Part shown: positions 44,393-53,573 of the stretch, piece after piece
Layout: every line of letters starts with the position of its first letter
How positions within the stretch are numbered: position 1 is the first letter of the stretch
Assembly: GCA_040793985.1 (NCBI GenBank)
Contig: JBFNJI010000001.1
Span: forward strand, 124,001 to 188,000
Length of the DNA: 64,000 nt
Reading direction: 5' to 3'
DNA from: Thiodiazotropha sp040793985
Lineage (GTDB): Bacteria; Pseudomonadota; Gammaproteobacteria; Chromatiales; Chromatiaceae
Notes under the pieces: generated by a model
The model's input: only the letters and a program-made list of their open reading frames with translations
Told to the model about the DNA's origin: nothing
The model's database searches: none
Translations under genes and position numbers: made by a program

Positions 44393-45961
44393 CTATCTCA
44401 TCAACCGTTGCAGAACTGTAGCCATGAATCCGGGAGGTGGAAATTCCTCACTGTCGATACGGATTGTTCTCTCCAGTTCCGTCGATGATAAAGGTTGCCG
44501 TTGCGCTTGCTGTAGCTTGAGCACCTCAAAATCGGCTTCTGAGGCATCCACTCCCTGCTCAAGCCTATGCCGTATGCGATCCCTCAGGAGTGTTTCATCC
44601 GCCTGGCAATCGATAATCACCAGCGGTGCCTGTTGGCTCTGCGCCAGTTGCAGAAACAGCTCCCGCTGCCACGAGGCCAGGCAGGTGGCGTCGATGATCA
44701 CCGAAAAGCCAGAGCGTAATAGCTGTTTCGCCATGCCGGCAAGATGGTTGTAAGTGGTTCTCGTGGCCTCTTCACTGTAACGCGCTTTGCACTGCGCAGT
44801 CTCATCTTGATCGGGAAAAAGGCGCCGGCGTTCCACATCCGATCGAATCCTGATCGCCATCAACTGCTCCGCGAGCCACCCGCTTACAACACTCTTGCCC
44901 GAACCCGAGACCCCATGGGTCAGGAGCAACGAAGCGGGTGGGTGACGGATCACCGATTCAGCCAGATCTAGATAGCTGTGGTACTCTTCCAATTGCCCTT
45001 CCCACTCATCGTGCTGTAAACCCGCTTGGGTGGCGCGTATGGCACTGACCTTGGCCCGTACCATGGCGCGATAGAGCAGGTAGAAGCGCAACAGGGGCAG
45101 ACCCGCATAGTCACCCGTTTTCTCCAGATAGCCATTTAGCAGGCGGTCAGCGGCAGCGTTCATCCCGCGATACTGAAGATCCATAAGCAGAAAGGCGAGA
45201 TCGCTGAGGGTATCTATCCAATGCAGATCGGGATTGAATTCGATGCCGTCAAAGGCAGTTATCTCGCCCTCGAAACGGGTGATATTTCCTAGATGAAGAT
45301 CGCCATGGCACTCCCGGATATGACCTGCATCGCAACGCTCTTCCAGGAGAGGTTTCAGTGTCAGGGTCTGCTGTTCCGTCCAGGTCTGTAGTGCATTTAA
45401 CCGGTCCATTTCGAACAGGGGCTGTTTCAATCCACGTATCAGACGAAAGTTCTCCAGCATCGGGCCGATGACGTGATCCGGCTTGCCGTAGGGCTGACCA
45501 TCTGCAACCCTGGCAGCCGAGAGGTGAAAATCGGCCACTTGGCGTGACAAACAGTCGATCGCGTCATTGTCGGGGAGGTTGTGGCTGAGCAGATCCTGCT
45601 GTTTGAAGCGCCGCATCTCCAGTGCATACTCGAATATTTCGTCATCGGCATCGATGATGGGATTCTCAAGGGTTCCCCCTATCCCCACGACACGGAGATA
45701 GAGTTGCGGTGCCAGGCGACGATTGAGTCTCAACTCCTCCTCACAATATCGTCGCCGTTTCTCCAGTGTTGAATAGTCGAGAAACCCAAGGTCGACAGGT
45801 TTTTTGATCTTGTAGGCACGCTCCCCGACCAGTAGCAGATGGGAGATATGGGTTTCGATGTGTTCCACCCTCTCATTCGGGAAACCGAAACAGGCCGCAG
45901 AGTCGACCAGTTGCTCTATCAACTGCTCCTGGGCTACCAACTCCTCTGCATTCATAATCAT
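44393..45961 (-). CDS. fusion of aminoglycoside-phosphotransferase-like and P-loop kinase domains
   Basis: 522 residues. The N-terminal half (about 25-300) is an APH/choline-kinase-like fold with the Brenner motif HGDLHLGNI (219-227) and FDGIEFNP (237-244). The C-terminal half (about 342-522) is a P-loop kinase like gluconate/shikimate kinases, with Walker A GVSGSGKS (349-356) and a following DVERRRLFPD. This domain pair is a known bifunctional family (PF01636 plus AAA_33), substrate undetermined; 'aminoglycoside resistance' should not be assumed. A single-gene unit with its own upstream gap. Confidence 0.88.
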   Translation of the reverse strand: MIMNAEELVAQEQLIEQLVDSAACFGFPNERVEHIETHISHLLLVGERAYKIKKPVDLGFLDYSTLEKRRRYCEEELRLNRRLAPQLYLRVVGIGGTLENPIIDADDEIFEYALEMRRFKQQDLLSHNLPDNDAIDCLSRQVADFHLSAARVADGQPYGKPDHVIGPMLENFRLIRGLKQPLFEMDRLNALQTWTEQQTLTLKPLLEERCDAGHIRECHGDLHLGNITRFEGEITAFDGIEFNPDLHWIDTLSDLAFLLMDLQYRGMNAAADRLLNGYLEKTGDYAGLPLLRFYLLYRAMVRAKVSAIRATQAGLQHDEWEGQLEEYHSYLDLAESVIRHPPASLLLTHGVSGSGKSVVSGWLAEQLMAIRIRSDVERRRLFPDQDETAQCKARYSEEATRTTYNHLAGMAKQLLRSGFSVIIDATCLASWQRELFLQLAQSQQAPLVIIDCQADETLLRDRIRHRLEQGVDASEADFEVLKLQQAQRQPLSSTELERTIRIDSEEFPPPGFMATVLQRLMR

Positions 45962-46123
45962 GTTCGGTGAGATCCTTGACTAAATATTAGATAGTGCTAA
46001 TATAGCGCCCAATTTTCATCCAGTGCGTTTGATGACACGGATCGACTCCGTGATCTCTGCACCGGGATTCACTTACACCCGATGTGGACACTGGATAAAC
46101 ACTGATAGTTTAGAGGCTAACCC

Positions 46124-46324
46124 ATGAATATCGACCGAATTGTTCTCGCTTTCGCCGGTGTAGTTATTCTGCTGAGCGTCGTACTTTCCCATTACCATCA
46201 CCCCTACTGGCTCTTCTTGACTGCGTTTGTCGGACTTAATCTGCTACAATCCGCATTCACCGGTTTTTGTCCCCTGGCGACAATTCTTAAAAAGATGGGC
46301 AGACAGAGCGGTTCTGCTTTCTGA
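46124..46324 (+). CDS. DUF2892 membrane protein
   Basis: 66 residues with two hydrophobic helices (about 6-23 and 28-48) and the family ending GFCPLATILKKMG (52-64). DUF2892 units are small inner-membrane modules, often joined to rhodanese domains (as in YgaP) in sulfur-handling proteins. Here it stands alone, so it could pair with a rhodanese encoded elsewhere. Good family match. Confidence 0.87.
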   Translation: MNIDRIVLAFAGVVILLSVVLSHYHHPYWLFLTAFVGLNLLQSAFTGFCPLATILKKMGRQSGSAF

Positions 46325-46396
46325 TCGACGGTAATAGCCGATTCTTGGGGGCTTGCCCCTCACTGTTGGTTGGCGAGGCGCAGGGATGCGCCTGAT

Positions 46397-47734
46397 TCAA
46401 TCATCCAACTCAGCCACATCCACTGGCTCTGCCCGCAGGTCATGTGCAGTGGCGCCGGTAACCCGCACCTCGATGAAATCCCCCGGTTGCAGATCCCAGG
46501 CTCCGGGAATAAACACCCGGCCATCGATCTCAGGTGCGTCCGACTCGCTTCTGGCGACCACCTGTTTCTCTTTGACTTCATCAACCAGCACAACCGTCCT
46601 CTGACCAATCTTTTGCTGTAACCGCTGTCGGCTGATCTCCGCCTGGAGTTGCATGAACCGGGCGCGACGCTCCTCCTTGACCTCCTCCGGAAGCGCTCCC
46701 GGGAGATCGTTTGCCTGCGCCCCCTTGACCGGTGAATAGGCGAAACAGCCAACCCTGTCGAGCCGGGCTTCACGCAGGAAGCCGAGCAGTTCCTCGAATT
46801 CCGCTTCCGTCTCACCCGGAAAACCGACAATGAAGGTGCTGCGCAGGGTCAATTGGGGGCAGGCCTTGCGCCAACGCTCAATCCTCGCCAATACCTTCTC
46901 CGCTGCCGCTGGTCGCTTCATCGCCTTCAATACCCGCATATTGCCGTGTTGTAACGGCATATCGAGATAGGGCAGAATCCGTCCCTCCGCCATCAGCGGG
47001 ATCAGCTCATCCACGTGGGGATAGGGGTAGACATAGTGAAGCCGAATCCAGGCCGGTAACTCCCCCAATGCGGCCGCCAGACTGGCCAACTTCGATGCCA
47101 CCGGCCTACCCTCCCAGAAATCGGGACGGTATTTGATATCCACGCCATAGGCGCTGGTATCCTGGGAGACCACAAGCAGCTCCCTGACACCCGATTCGAC
47201 GAGCCGCTGCGCCTCTAGCATGACCTCAGCAAACGGCCGGCTTAGCAGTGCGCCCCGCAGATCGGGAATGATGCAGAAACTGCAGCTGTGATTACAGCCT
47301 TCCGAAATCTTGAGATAGGCATAGTGCCTGGGTGTCAGCTTGATACCCTGGGGCGGCACAAGGCTGGTGAAGGGATCGTGAGGTGCCGGCAGCTGTTTAT
47401 GCACGGCATCCATCACCTCTTCATAGGCGTGAGGCCCGGTCACCGCCAGCACCTGGGGGTGAGCGGCGCGAATCCGCGCCTCATCCTTACCCAGGCAACC
47501 GGTCACAATGACCCTGCTATTCTCCTGCAGCGCCTCGCCGATCGCCTCGAGGGACTCCTCCACGGCCGCATCGATGAAGCCGCAGGTGTTGATCAGCACC
47601 AGATCGGCTGCATCGTAACTGGCAGAAAGCTGATAGCCTTCGGCGCGTAATCTGCTCAGTATCTGTTCGGAATCGACCAGGTTCTTGGGACAACCCAGAC
47701 TGACAAAGCCGATATGTGGTGGATTCTCAGGCAT
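46397..47734 (-). CDS. rimO: ribosomal protein S12 methylthiotransferase RimO
   Basis: Radical-SAM enzyme that methylthiolates Asp88 of ribosomal protein S12. 445 residues: N-terminal MTTase domain with cysteines 15, 51 and 80 (one 4Fe-4S cluster), radical-SAM motif CNHSCSFC (Cys147, 151, 154) for the second cluster, and a C-terminal TRAM domain (about 375-445). PKNLVDSEQ (17-25) marks RimO rather than MiaB. Transcribed alone. Confidence 0.95.
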   Translation of the reverse strand: MPENPPHIGFVSLGCPKNLVDSEQILSRLRAEGYQLSASYDAADLVLINTCGFIDAAVEESLEAIGEALQENSRVIVTGCLGKDEARIRAAHPQVLAVTGPHAYEEVMDAVHKQLPAPHDPFTSLVPPQGIKLTPRHYAYLKISEGCNHSCSFCIIPDLRGALLSRPFAEVMLEAQRLVESGVRELLVVSQDTSAYGVDIKYRPDFWEGRPVASKLASLAAALGELPAWIRLHYVYPYPHVDELIPLMAEGRILPYLDMPLQHGNMRVLKAMKRPAAAEKVLARIERWRKACPQLTLRSTFIVGFPGETEAEFEELLGFLREARLDRVGCFAYSPVKGAQANDLPGALPEEVKEERRARFMQLQAEISRQRLQQKIGQRTVVLVDEVKEKQVVARSESDAPEIDGRVFIPGAWDLQPGDFIEVRVTGATAHDLRAEPVDVAELDD

Positions 47735-48149
47735 CTTTTAGATTCAATAGTCGAGCAGGGTAAAATCTATAATACGGTTCGCCCCCTGGCTGCTCGGGAT
47801 CACTCAGCATACCACCCCTCAATGGACCTTCCGCCTGTATCCGCTCTTACGCATTGGGTTTAACTCTTAATCGCCTGCACATGTTAATACTTTAATTGGC
47901 ATCCTCAAAGCGAACCGTCTAAAAACAATCACTTAGATATAGACGGGAAATTTCGCACCCTATCCCCTGCTTCCAAGATCTGGAAAATTGTGCGACCATG
48001 CCCTGCAACTGATGGATATCACAAAAGGACGCGAGATAGCCTGACAGGTGTGTTCGGGGCTCTGACCCGTTGATCGAATCGACTGGAATCATGGCCGGCT
48101 CATTCGTGTATAGAGGGCTGCCGACCTCTGTAGTTTGTGAGGTAGTAGT
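47735..48149. other. 415-base gap upstream of rimO
   Basis: No open frame with coding character. It must hold the rimO promoter on minus and a promoter for the small peptide gene on plus. I find no repeat or hairpin with confidence. Confidence 0.4.
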
Positions 48150-48290
48150 ATGAAGAAGTGTAACTTTTGCAGATACAGGAAGGTCTGTAACGACCTGCCC
48201 GGTATCTGTATCCTATTCCAATACCTGGTAGTGGTGGTAGTGGTCGCTTCCCTGGGTTTTCTATTCGTCACCCAAGAGATACTTGCCTGA
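48150..48290 (+). CDS. 46-residue four-cysteine membrane peptide
   Basis: ATG-started frame of 46 codons, too short for routine calling. The first 20 residues hold four cysteines in the pattern C-x2-C-x5-C-x6-C (Cys4, 7, 13, 20) among Lys/Arg residues, like a mini zinc or iron-sulfur knuckle. A single hydrophobic helix follows (about 21-40, with a run of six Val) and the tail TQEILA. A GTGAGG-like ribosome site lies about 10 bases upstream. The amphipathic design and Cys order argue for a real gene. No family recognised. Confidence 0.6.
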   Translation: MKKCNFCRYRKVCNDLPGICILFQYLVVVVVVASLGFLFVTQEILA

Positions 48291-48414
48291 CAATCCTGCC
48301 AGGATTCAACCTATCTCTCCCCTCTCAGCCCGGTTTCAACCCAGGTGCTGTCGACTGCCTTTCCAGACGTACAGCTGATCCGCTGTTGAACAAACTGGCC
48401 ATCAGATAGCTAAT

Positions 48415-48615
48415 TCAGGAACCCGTCATGGGCCAGTTCTCATCCATGGTTCGTGCGTAGTTTCGCTGTCTTAACAGCTCAGCGGCCCGGGAGATCGAGG
48501 ACTCGCGGGCGGTTTCGCCATGCCCTTTCAAGAGTAACATCGCATCGAGTAGGGAAACCTCTTGAACATCATACAGCGGGAGCTCGTCATTTCTAACAAT
48601 TTCTTTATTTATCAT
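48415..48615 (-). CDS. small soluble protein of unknown function
   Basis: 66 residues, mostly charged and predicted helical, beginning MINKEIVRNDELPLYDVQE and containing LLDAMLLLKGHGETARESSISRAAELLRQRNYAR. No Cys, signal or membrane segment. Coding composition is plausible. No family recognised. It is divergent from the ketopantoate-reductase-like gene across about 115 bases. Confidence 0.5.
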   Translation of the reverse strand: MINKEIVRNDELPLYDVQEVSLLDAMLLLKGHGETARESSISRAAELLRQRNYARTMDENWPMTGS

Positions 48616-48730
48616 TATGGTACCTACATTTATTAAACCTCCTACTTAAAGATATGTTAGACCTTTATAAAAATATTGCAAATCCGCTATGATGCCTGCT
48701 ACAGCCCGCTACCCGTAATGAGTGCAAGTT

Positions 48731-49501
48731 ATGTCGGAAAATGAGATTGTTTTGATCGGTATCGGAGAGATTGGCGGCGTCCTTGCGAAGGGATTTCTGC
48801 GTCTCGGATTCTCCATCCACCCGGTCACCCGAGAGACAGATATCACGCGCTTGGCCGCGGAAATAGACCAACCGGAGCTGGTAGTCGTCGCCGTGGCTGA
48901 AAAGGAGCTGCACGGAGTCCTGGAGAGCGTGCCCGAGCACTGGCGTAATCGCCTCTGCCTGCTGCAAAACGAACTCCTGCCCGGTGATTGGCAAGGCATA
49001 GCTTCACCCACGGTAATCTCAATCTGGTTCGAAAAAAAGCCCGGCATAGACGCCAAGGTCATCATAGCCTCCCCCGTTTTCGGACCTCGATCGGCGCTGA
49101 TCTCCCGTGCCTTGGCCACGATCGATATCCCGACCAATCGCCTGGCGCATGAGGATGACCTGCTGTTTCAGCTGGTGCTGAAGAACCTCTATATTCTCAC
49201 CACCAATATCGCCGGGCTCCGATGTGGTGGCAATGTGGGTGAGCTGTGGCAAAATCATCGCCAGTTTGCCCGGCTGATTGCAGAGGAGATCATAACCTTG
49301 CAGGAGGCCCTGACACAGAGAAGCTTCGACCGTGAGGCATTGATCAGTGCAATGGTCAGCGCATTCGAGGGTGATCCGTCGCATCAATGCATGGGTCGCA
49401 GCGCGCCGGCCAGGCTGCAGCGCGCGCTGACTCATGCAGAACGCTTCAACCTTGAACTGCCCCAACTGCGTGGACTGCAACAGGGGCTTGCCGAGAGTTA
49501 A
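48731..49501 (+). CDS. ketopantoate-reductase/NAD(P)-binding-like protein
   Basis: About 256 residues from the ATG at 48731 (a GTG at 48722 is possible). N-terminal Rossmann fold ENEIVLIGIGEIGGVLAKGFLRLG with GxGxxG, then VVVAVAEKELHGVLESVP; the C-terminal half is helical and resembles the ApbA/KARI-type 6-phosphogluconate-dehydrogenase-like domain. The usual catalytic Lys of PanE is not obvious, so biochemical assignment is open. Lies just upstream of fkpB-ispH on the same strand (4-base gap), so may be co-transcribed with them. Confidence 0.7.
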   Translation: MSENEIVLIGIGEIGGVLAKGFLRLGFSIHPVTRETDITRLAAEIDQPELVVVAVAEKELHGVLESVPEHWRNRLCLLQNELLPGDWQGIASPTVISIWFEKKPGIDAKVIIASPVFGPRSALISRALATIDIPTNRLAHEDDLLFQLVLKNLYILTTNIAGLRCGGNVGELWQNHRQFARLIAEEIITLQEALTQRSFDREALISAMVSAFEGDPSHQCMGRSAPARLQRALTHAERFNLELPQLRGLQQGLAES

Positions 49502-49505
49502 CCAG

Positions 49506-49991
49506 ATGGCTGAATTCAAACCCAAGATCTCTCCCACCAGCAGGGTCAGGATGCACTTTTCATTGAGACTGCAGGATGGGACGGAAATCCTCTCGACCTA
49601 CGGCGGAGAACCGCTTGCCTTCACCCTCGGCGACGAAACCATGGAACAGCTCCTTGAATTTGCCCTCCTGGGACTCCGCGCAGGGGATGAGCAGGACCTT
49701 CTCGTATCCGGTGACGAGGTCTACGGACCGAGGGATGAAACCCAAATTCACTGGCTGGAACGCAATAATTTCTCCCCGGACCAAGCGCTCAGCCCGGGAG
49801 AGATCATCGCATTCTCCACCCCGGAAGGCGAGGAGCTGGCCGGCATGGTTCTGGCGGCCGAGGAAAATCGTGTTCACGTCGATTTCAACCATCCGCTCTC
49901 CGGCAAGCATTTCCACTATAAAGTAACTATTCTTGATGTTGATGAGGCCCATGCTCCCGATCCGACCACTGGCGATCATCAAGCCAATTGA
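49506..49991 (+). CDS. fkpB: FKBP-type peptidyl-prolyl isomerase, SlpA/FkpB type
   Basis: Start set at 49506 (MAEFKPKISPTS), giving 161 residues; an upstream frame would run back through the previous gene. Small FKBP domain with an inserted IF chaperone domain, the SlyD/FkpB architecture: HFSLRLQDGTEILSTYGGEPLAFTLGDE, then LLGLRAGDEQDLLVSGDEVYGPRDE and the inserted section. It lacks the His-rich tail of SlyD. The fkpB-ispH pair is conserved in E. coli, as here (24-base gap). Confidence 0.92.
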   Translation: MAEFKPKISPTSRVRMHFSLRLQDGTEILSTYGGEPLAFTLGDETMEQLLEFALLGLRAGDEQDLLVSGDEVYGPRDETQIHWLERNNFSPDQALSPGEIIAFSTPEGEELAGMVLAAEENRVHVDFNHPLSGKHFHYKVTILDVDEAHAPDPTTGDHQAN

Positions 49992-50015
49992 TTGAAACAG
50001 GCCTGACAGATACCG

Positions 50016-50978
50016 ATGAATCAGAGTCAAAACATACTACTCGCCAATCCCAGGGGATTTTGCGCCGGCGTCGATCGAGCCATCGAAATCGTCGAACGCG
50101 CCCTCGAGCAGCTTGGGGCACCCATCTATGTACGCCACGAGGTTGTACACAACCGTTTCGTGGTTGAGAGCCTACGTGACCGGGGAGCTATTTTCGTCGA
50201 CGAGCTGAAAGACGTTCCCGATGGACATAGCGTAATATTCAGTGCCCATGGTGTTTCCCAATCGGTCCGTGAAGAGGCGGAGCAGCGTCAACTCCGGGTA
50301 TTCGATGCCACCTGTCCCTTGGTCACCAAGGTCCACCTCGAGGTTGCCAGGCGCTGCCGTGATGGCTACGAGGTGATACTGATCGGCCACCGGGGACATC
50401 CGGAGGTCGAAGGCACCATGGGACAGTGCCTGGGTGAGGGCAATAACAGCCGCATCCATTTGGTGGTAACAGGCAATGATGTCGAGAAACTGGATCTGGG
50501 ACAGCCGGAGAAGATAGCGTTTGTAACCCAAACCACCCTCTCCATCGACGATACCCAGCAGATCATCACCGCCCTGCAACAACGCTTTCCGAATATTATC
50601 GGTCCGAAGAAAAACGATATCTGCTACGCCACGCAGAACCGCCAGGATGCGGTCAAGGAGCTTGCCGGTGCGTGTGACCTGGTGTTGGTCGTGGGATCGC
50701 CCAACAGTTCCAACTCCAATCGACTTAGAGAGATAGCGGAAAAATTCGGTCCTCCCGCCTACCTCATCGACGGCGCCGAAGACATAGATCCCAGTTGGCT
50801 GAACGGCAAGCACCAGATTGGTGTAACCGCCGGTGCATCCGCCCCGGAGATCCTGGTGGAAAATGTAATCGACAGGCTCAAACAGTGGGGGGCGGTAAAG
50901 GTTGTCGAGGCCCAGGGAAAAGAGGAGCAGGTCGTGTTCGCCCTGCCAAAGTCGCTTTTGGGCGAATCGTTTTCCTAG
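50016..50978 (+). CDS. ispH: 4-hydroxy-3-methylbut-2-enyl diphosphate reductase
   Basis: Last enzyme of the MEP isoprenoid pathway, giving IPP and DMAPP. 320 residues. The three 4Fe-4S cysteines are Cys16 (NPRGFCAGVDRAI), Cys100 (DATCPLVTKVH) and Cys203 (NDICYATQNRQ). The substrate-binding His and Glu are seen in IYVRHEVVHN, FSAHGVS and HPEVEGT. Complete. It follows fkpB and precedes the minor pilin genes, the same position used in many Pseudomonas genomes. Confidence 0.96.
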   Translation: MNQSQNILLANPRGFCAGVDRAIEIVERALEQLGAPIYVRHEVVHNRFVVESLRDRGAIFVDELKDVPDGHSVIFSAHGVSQSVREEAEQRQLRVFDATCPLVTKVHLEVARRCRDGYEVILIGHRGHPEVEGTMGQCLGEGNNSRIHLVVTGNDVEKLDLGQPEKIAFVTQTTLSIDDTQQIITALQQRFPNIIGPKKNDICYATQNRQDAVKELAGACDLVLVVGSPNSSNSNRLREIAEKFGPPAYLIDGAEDIDPSWLNGKHQIGVTAGASAPEILVENVIDRLKQWGAVKVVEAQGKEEQVVFALPKSLLGESFS

Positions 50979-51213
50979 CGAATCACATGGACAGACGCTG
51001 TTCTGTCATAACTGCGATCTCCGTTTCTTGCTAACGCATCGCACGCACCGATATCAATTAATACTTTTCTTCCTTTTTCCATACCTGGTCCATCGTGAAT
51101 ATAACTAAATCCATTGTTTTTCAGGATGTACGGGCATGCTCCACCGATGAACGGTATATCGGGATAGCACGCCATAACCTAGGCTATGGGCAGATCTTGT
51201 GAGGTTTTTATCT

Positions 51214-51666
51214 ATGCGTATAAATCAAGGATACACGCTGCTTGAGTTATTGGTCACGCTGGCCATAGCTGCGGTTCTGATGACCTATGTCGTACCCAGC
51301 TTTTTGGGCATGATCGAACGTGGCAATGTAGCGACCACCAGTAACGAGGCATTGGGTGCGCTGCTGTACGCCCGTAGTGAAGCGGTGAGAATAGAGGGCG
51401 ATGTCACTTTCACCCCGGCAAACGATGGCTGGACTGTCACAGCCGCTGGTGTCGATATCGTCGACCAAACCGTTGACAATAACAATATATCTATCGCAAA
51501 TAATCTTACCGGTGGGGATGTGATCTACAACTCCAGAGGCCGGGCCGATATCACCGTCGGTGACAATCTCGAGATCAGTTTCGATGGTACGGTACAAAAC
51601 CGTATCTGTCTCAGTCCGATAGGCCGCCCCTATATTAAAAAGGCCGATGAAGGTGCCTGCCCATGA
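51214..51666 (+). CDS. fimT: type IV minor pilin FimT/FimU (GspH family)
   Basis: Start set at ATG 51214 behind GAGG; a GTG at 51199 would lengthen the leader by five residues. 150 residues. Short leader MRINQG, then the prepilin cleavage and helix YTLLELLVTLAIAAVLMTYVVPSF with Glu at +5. C-terminal beta domain with a Cys pair near the end (CLSP and GACP). First gene of minor pilin cassette A; its stop overlaps pilV by four bases. Starts the pilus tip complex. Confidence 0.9.
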   Translation: MRINQGYTLLELLVTLAIAAVLMTYVVPSFLGMIERGNVATTSNEALGALLYARSEAVRIEGDVTFTPANDGWTVTAAGVDIVDQTVDNNNISIANNLTGGDVIYNSRGRADITVGDNLEISFDGTVQNRICLSPIGRPYIKKADEGACP

Positions 51667-52244
51667 AATCTCAAGCTCACAGCCTGCAGAAAAGATACTC
51701 CCGCGGCATGACCCTGGTTGAAGTCCTGATCGCAGCCGTGGTCATAGCGATCGGATTGTTGGGTGTGGCTTCGTTGCAGATAAGCGCCCTTCAAGGTGCA
51801 AGCGACGCCCAGTATCGCGCCAAGGCATCCGATGTTATCGCATCGTTGGCTGACCGCATGCGCGCAAACCTTACAGCCATCCCCAGTTATACAGGCGCTA
51901 TCCCCGTAGAGTCCTGCGCCATTGGACCCACCTCGCCGATGACCACTATCGAGCGGTGCGCCATGAGTCCCGACGGTACCGTGGCTGCTGTTTCGCAATG
52001 CACTGACGCCCAGATGGCGGCCTACGATCTATGGGAAATCAATTGCGCGCTTCAGGCCACTATGCCCGGCGCACAACTGCAGATAACCTGTCCTGACGCT
52101 GCCTGCCCAGCCATGACGCCAGTGACGGTGACAATCTCCTGGCAGGTGCAGAACAGGAATCCGAGCGGGGGGGGGGTAGTAGCTCCTGATACTTTCACCA
52201 CCAACGAAGTCGTCGCAACGATCTTGCCTGGAGTACAACCATGA
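51663..52244 (+). CDS. pilV: type IV minor pilin PilV (cassette A)
   Basis: 193 residues with leader ending SRG and helix MTLVEVLIAAVVIAIGLLGVASLQ (Glu at +5), then a globular domain with several cysteines (CAIG, CAMS, CTDA, CALQ, CPDAACP). A run of ten G (52167-52176) lies in its 3' part. PilV/GspI-like subunit of the pilus tip. Stop overlaps the pilW start. Confidence 0.9.
   Translation: MKSQAHSLQKRYSRGMTLVEVLIAAVVIAIGLLGVASLQISALQGASDAQYRAKASDVIASLADRMRANLTAIPSYTGAIPVESCAIGPTSPMTTIERCAMSPDGTVAAVSQCTDAQMAAYDLWEINCALQATMPGAQLQITCPDAACPAMTPVTVTISWQVQNRNPSGGGVVAPDTFTTNEVVATILPGVQP
52167..52176 (+). repeat. G10 homopolymer tract inside pilV
   Basis: Ten consecutive G in codons 169-172 of pilV, read as Gly-Gly-Gly-Val. 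A gain or loss of one base would change the last 25 or so residues and upset the overlapping pilW start. The equivalent part of the second pilV copy has no G-run. Long poly-G is uncommon in coding DNA and is the kind of tract used for phase variation in other bacteria. Confidence 0.7.
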
Positions 52245-53071
52245 TCAGAACTACCCGTAAACAGGCAGGCTTATCCATCATCTCTTTGATGATCGCCAGC
52301 GCGATCGGGGTTTTCCTGATGGGCGGTGCCGGGAAAATCTATCTCGACAGTAAAAATGCATTTGTTGCAAGATCGACCATCGCCGCAGCCGCCGAGAGCT
52401 CGCGGTTCGCGGTTCAGGACCTACGCCGAAACCTGGTCATGGCCGGCAGGGGTATAACCGAACAGAATGACAACCCAGGTGTTTATAACCTAGCAGACAA
52501 CAATCTAAGGACCTTTCCCGGCGTTGATGCGGATGGCACTGTTGCAGCAAATTCCACCGGGATTATCGACATAGACAGCAACAACTCCAGCGCAGTTGCC
52601 ATTCGCTATGCATCTGGACCGGCGCCCTGTGGCCAGGACGGCACCATCGACACCACTCACACCGTTCGCTACTACCGCAATAGCGACGCCGAGCTGATGT
52701 GTCAGGCCATAGAAACGGTAGCTGGAGCTCTAAACGTTGGCGGTGCATTCGAACGCGCCATGGCATCGGGTGTGGTCTTTATGCGGGCCCTGTATGGTGT
52801 GGATACGGATGCCGACGGCGTTGCCAACCAATACCTTACCGCGACCGAAGTGGACAATGCCGGACGCTGGGTAAACGTCGTTACCATAAGGATTGGCATG
52901 GTGACGAGCTCCGATAACGAAGAACTCCCGTATGTATATCGGCCGGAAACCGCAGAACAGATGAGCGTACTTGGTATGGAACATACTGCAGACGACACAT
53001 CCCACTCATTCAAGACCGCGAGCGCAACCATCGCGCTGAGAAATCTTAACACCACAGTCCAGAGACAATGA
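52241..53071 (+). CDS. pilW: type IV minor pilin PilW (cassette A)
   Basis: 276 residues. The prepilin helix begins after QAG with LSIISLMIASAIGVFLMGGAGKIYLD; the +5 position is Ser, not Glu. The mature protein carries KIYLDSKNAF and ends in a beta-rich domain. PilW/GspJ-like tip subunit. The start overlaps the pilV stop, and pilX overlaps its stop. Confidence 0.9.
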   Translation: MIRTTRKQAGLSIISLMIASAIGVFLMGGAGKIYLDSKNAFVARSTIAAAAESSRFAVQDLRRNLVMAGRGITEQNDNPGVYNLADNNLRTFPGVDADGTVAANSTGIIDIDSNNSSAVAIRYASGPAPCGQDGTIDTTHTVRYYRNSDAELMCQAIETVAGALNVGGAFERAMASGVVFMRALYGVDTDADGVANQYLTATEVDNAGRWVNVVTIRIGMVTSSDNEELPYVYRPETAEQMSVLGMEHTADDTSHSFKTASATIALRNLNTTVQRQ

Positions 53072-53559
53072 TCATGACCATCAAGTGTAAACAACCAGAT
53101 GTATGCAATAGGCGCCACCAACAGCAGGGCGCGGCCCTGGTGGTCGGCCTGATATTGCTCTCGGTCATCACCCTGCTGAGTGTGAGCGCCATGCGCAGCA
53201 CCAATCTCGAGACGAAGATTGCCGTCAACCACCAGTTCAAAGAGTTGAGTTTCCAGGCGGCGGAGAATGCGTTGGCACAATTGACCGGACCCAATCCTAA
53301 TGTACTGGTGCCGAATGCCATTTGCGCCGAACAAGACAATCCCAATTATTATCAATCCTCAGGGGTCACACATCAGCCCGACCTCAGCGCAGATGTAACC
53401 ATGCAGATGAGAGAGATCAGCCCGCCCGGGAAGTATAAATTCTCAGGTTTTGGCCTGAACGTGGTCACCGTGTTGTATAAGGCGGACTCCCTGGGAACGG
53501 TGGCAGGCAACAACACCCGGACTACCAACCGCATGCAGGTGGCTCTGATCAGGAACTGA
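53068..53559 (+). CDS. pilX: type IV minor pilin PilX (cassette A)
   Basis: 163 residues; leader to QQQG then AALVVGLILLSVITLLSVSAMRSTNLE, the GspK/PilX-type helix with no Glu at +5, followed by a short C-terminal domain (KIAVNHQFKELSFQAAENAL). Caps or joins the tip complex. Its end lies 14 bases before pilY1. Confidence 0.9.
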   Translation: MIMTIKCKQPDVCNRRHQQQGAALVVGLILLSVITLLSVSAMRSTNLETKIAVNHQFKELSFQAAENALAQLTGPNPNVLVPNAICAEQDNPNYYQSSGVTHQPDLSADVTMQMREISPPGKYKFSGFGLNVVTVLYKADSLGTVAGNNTRTTNRMQVALIRN

Positions 53560-53573
53560 GGAGTTATAGAGTT

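Noticed and set aside
44393..45961. Aminoglycoside resistance gene
   Set aside because: The APH-like domain is fused to a P-loop kinase, a widespread chromosomal family of unknown substrate; no resistance context.
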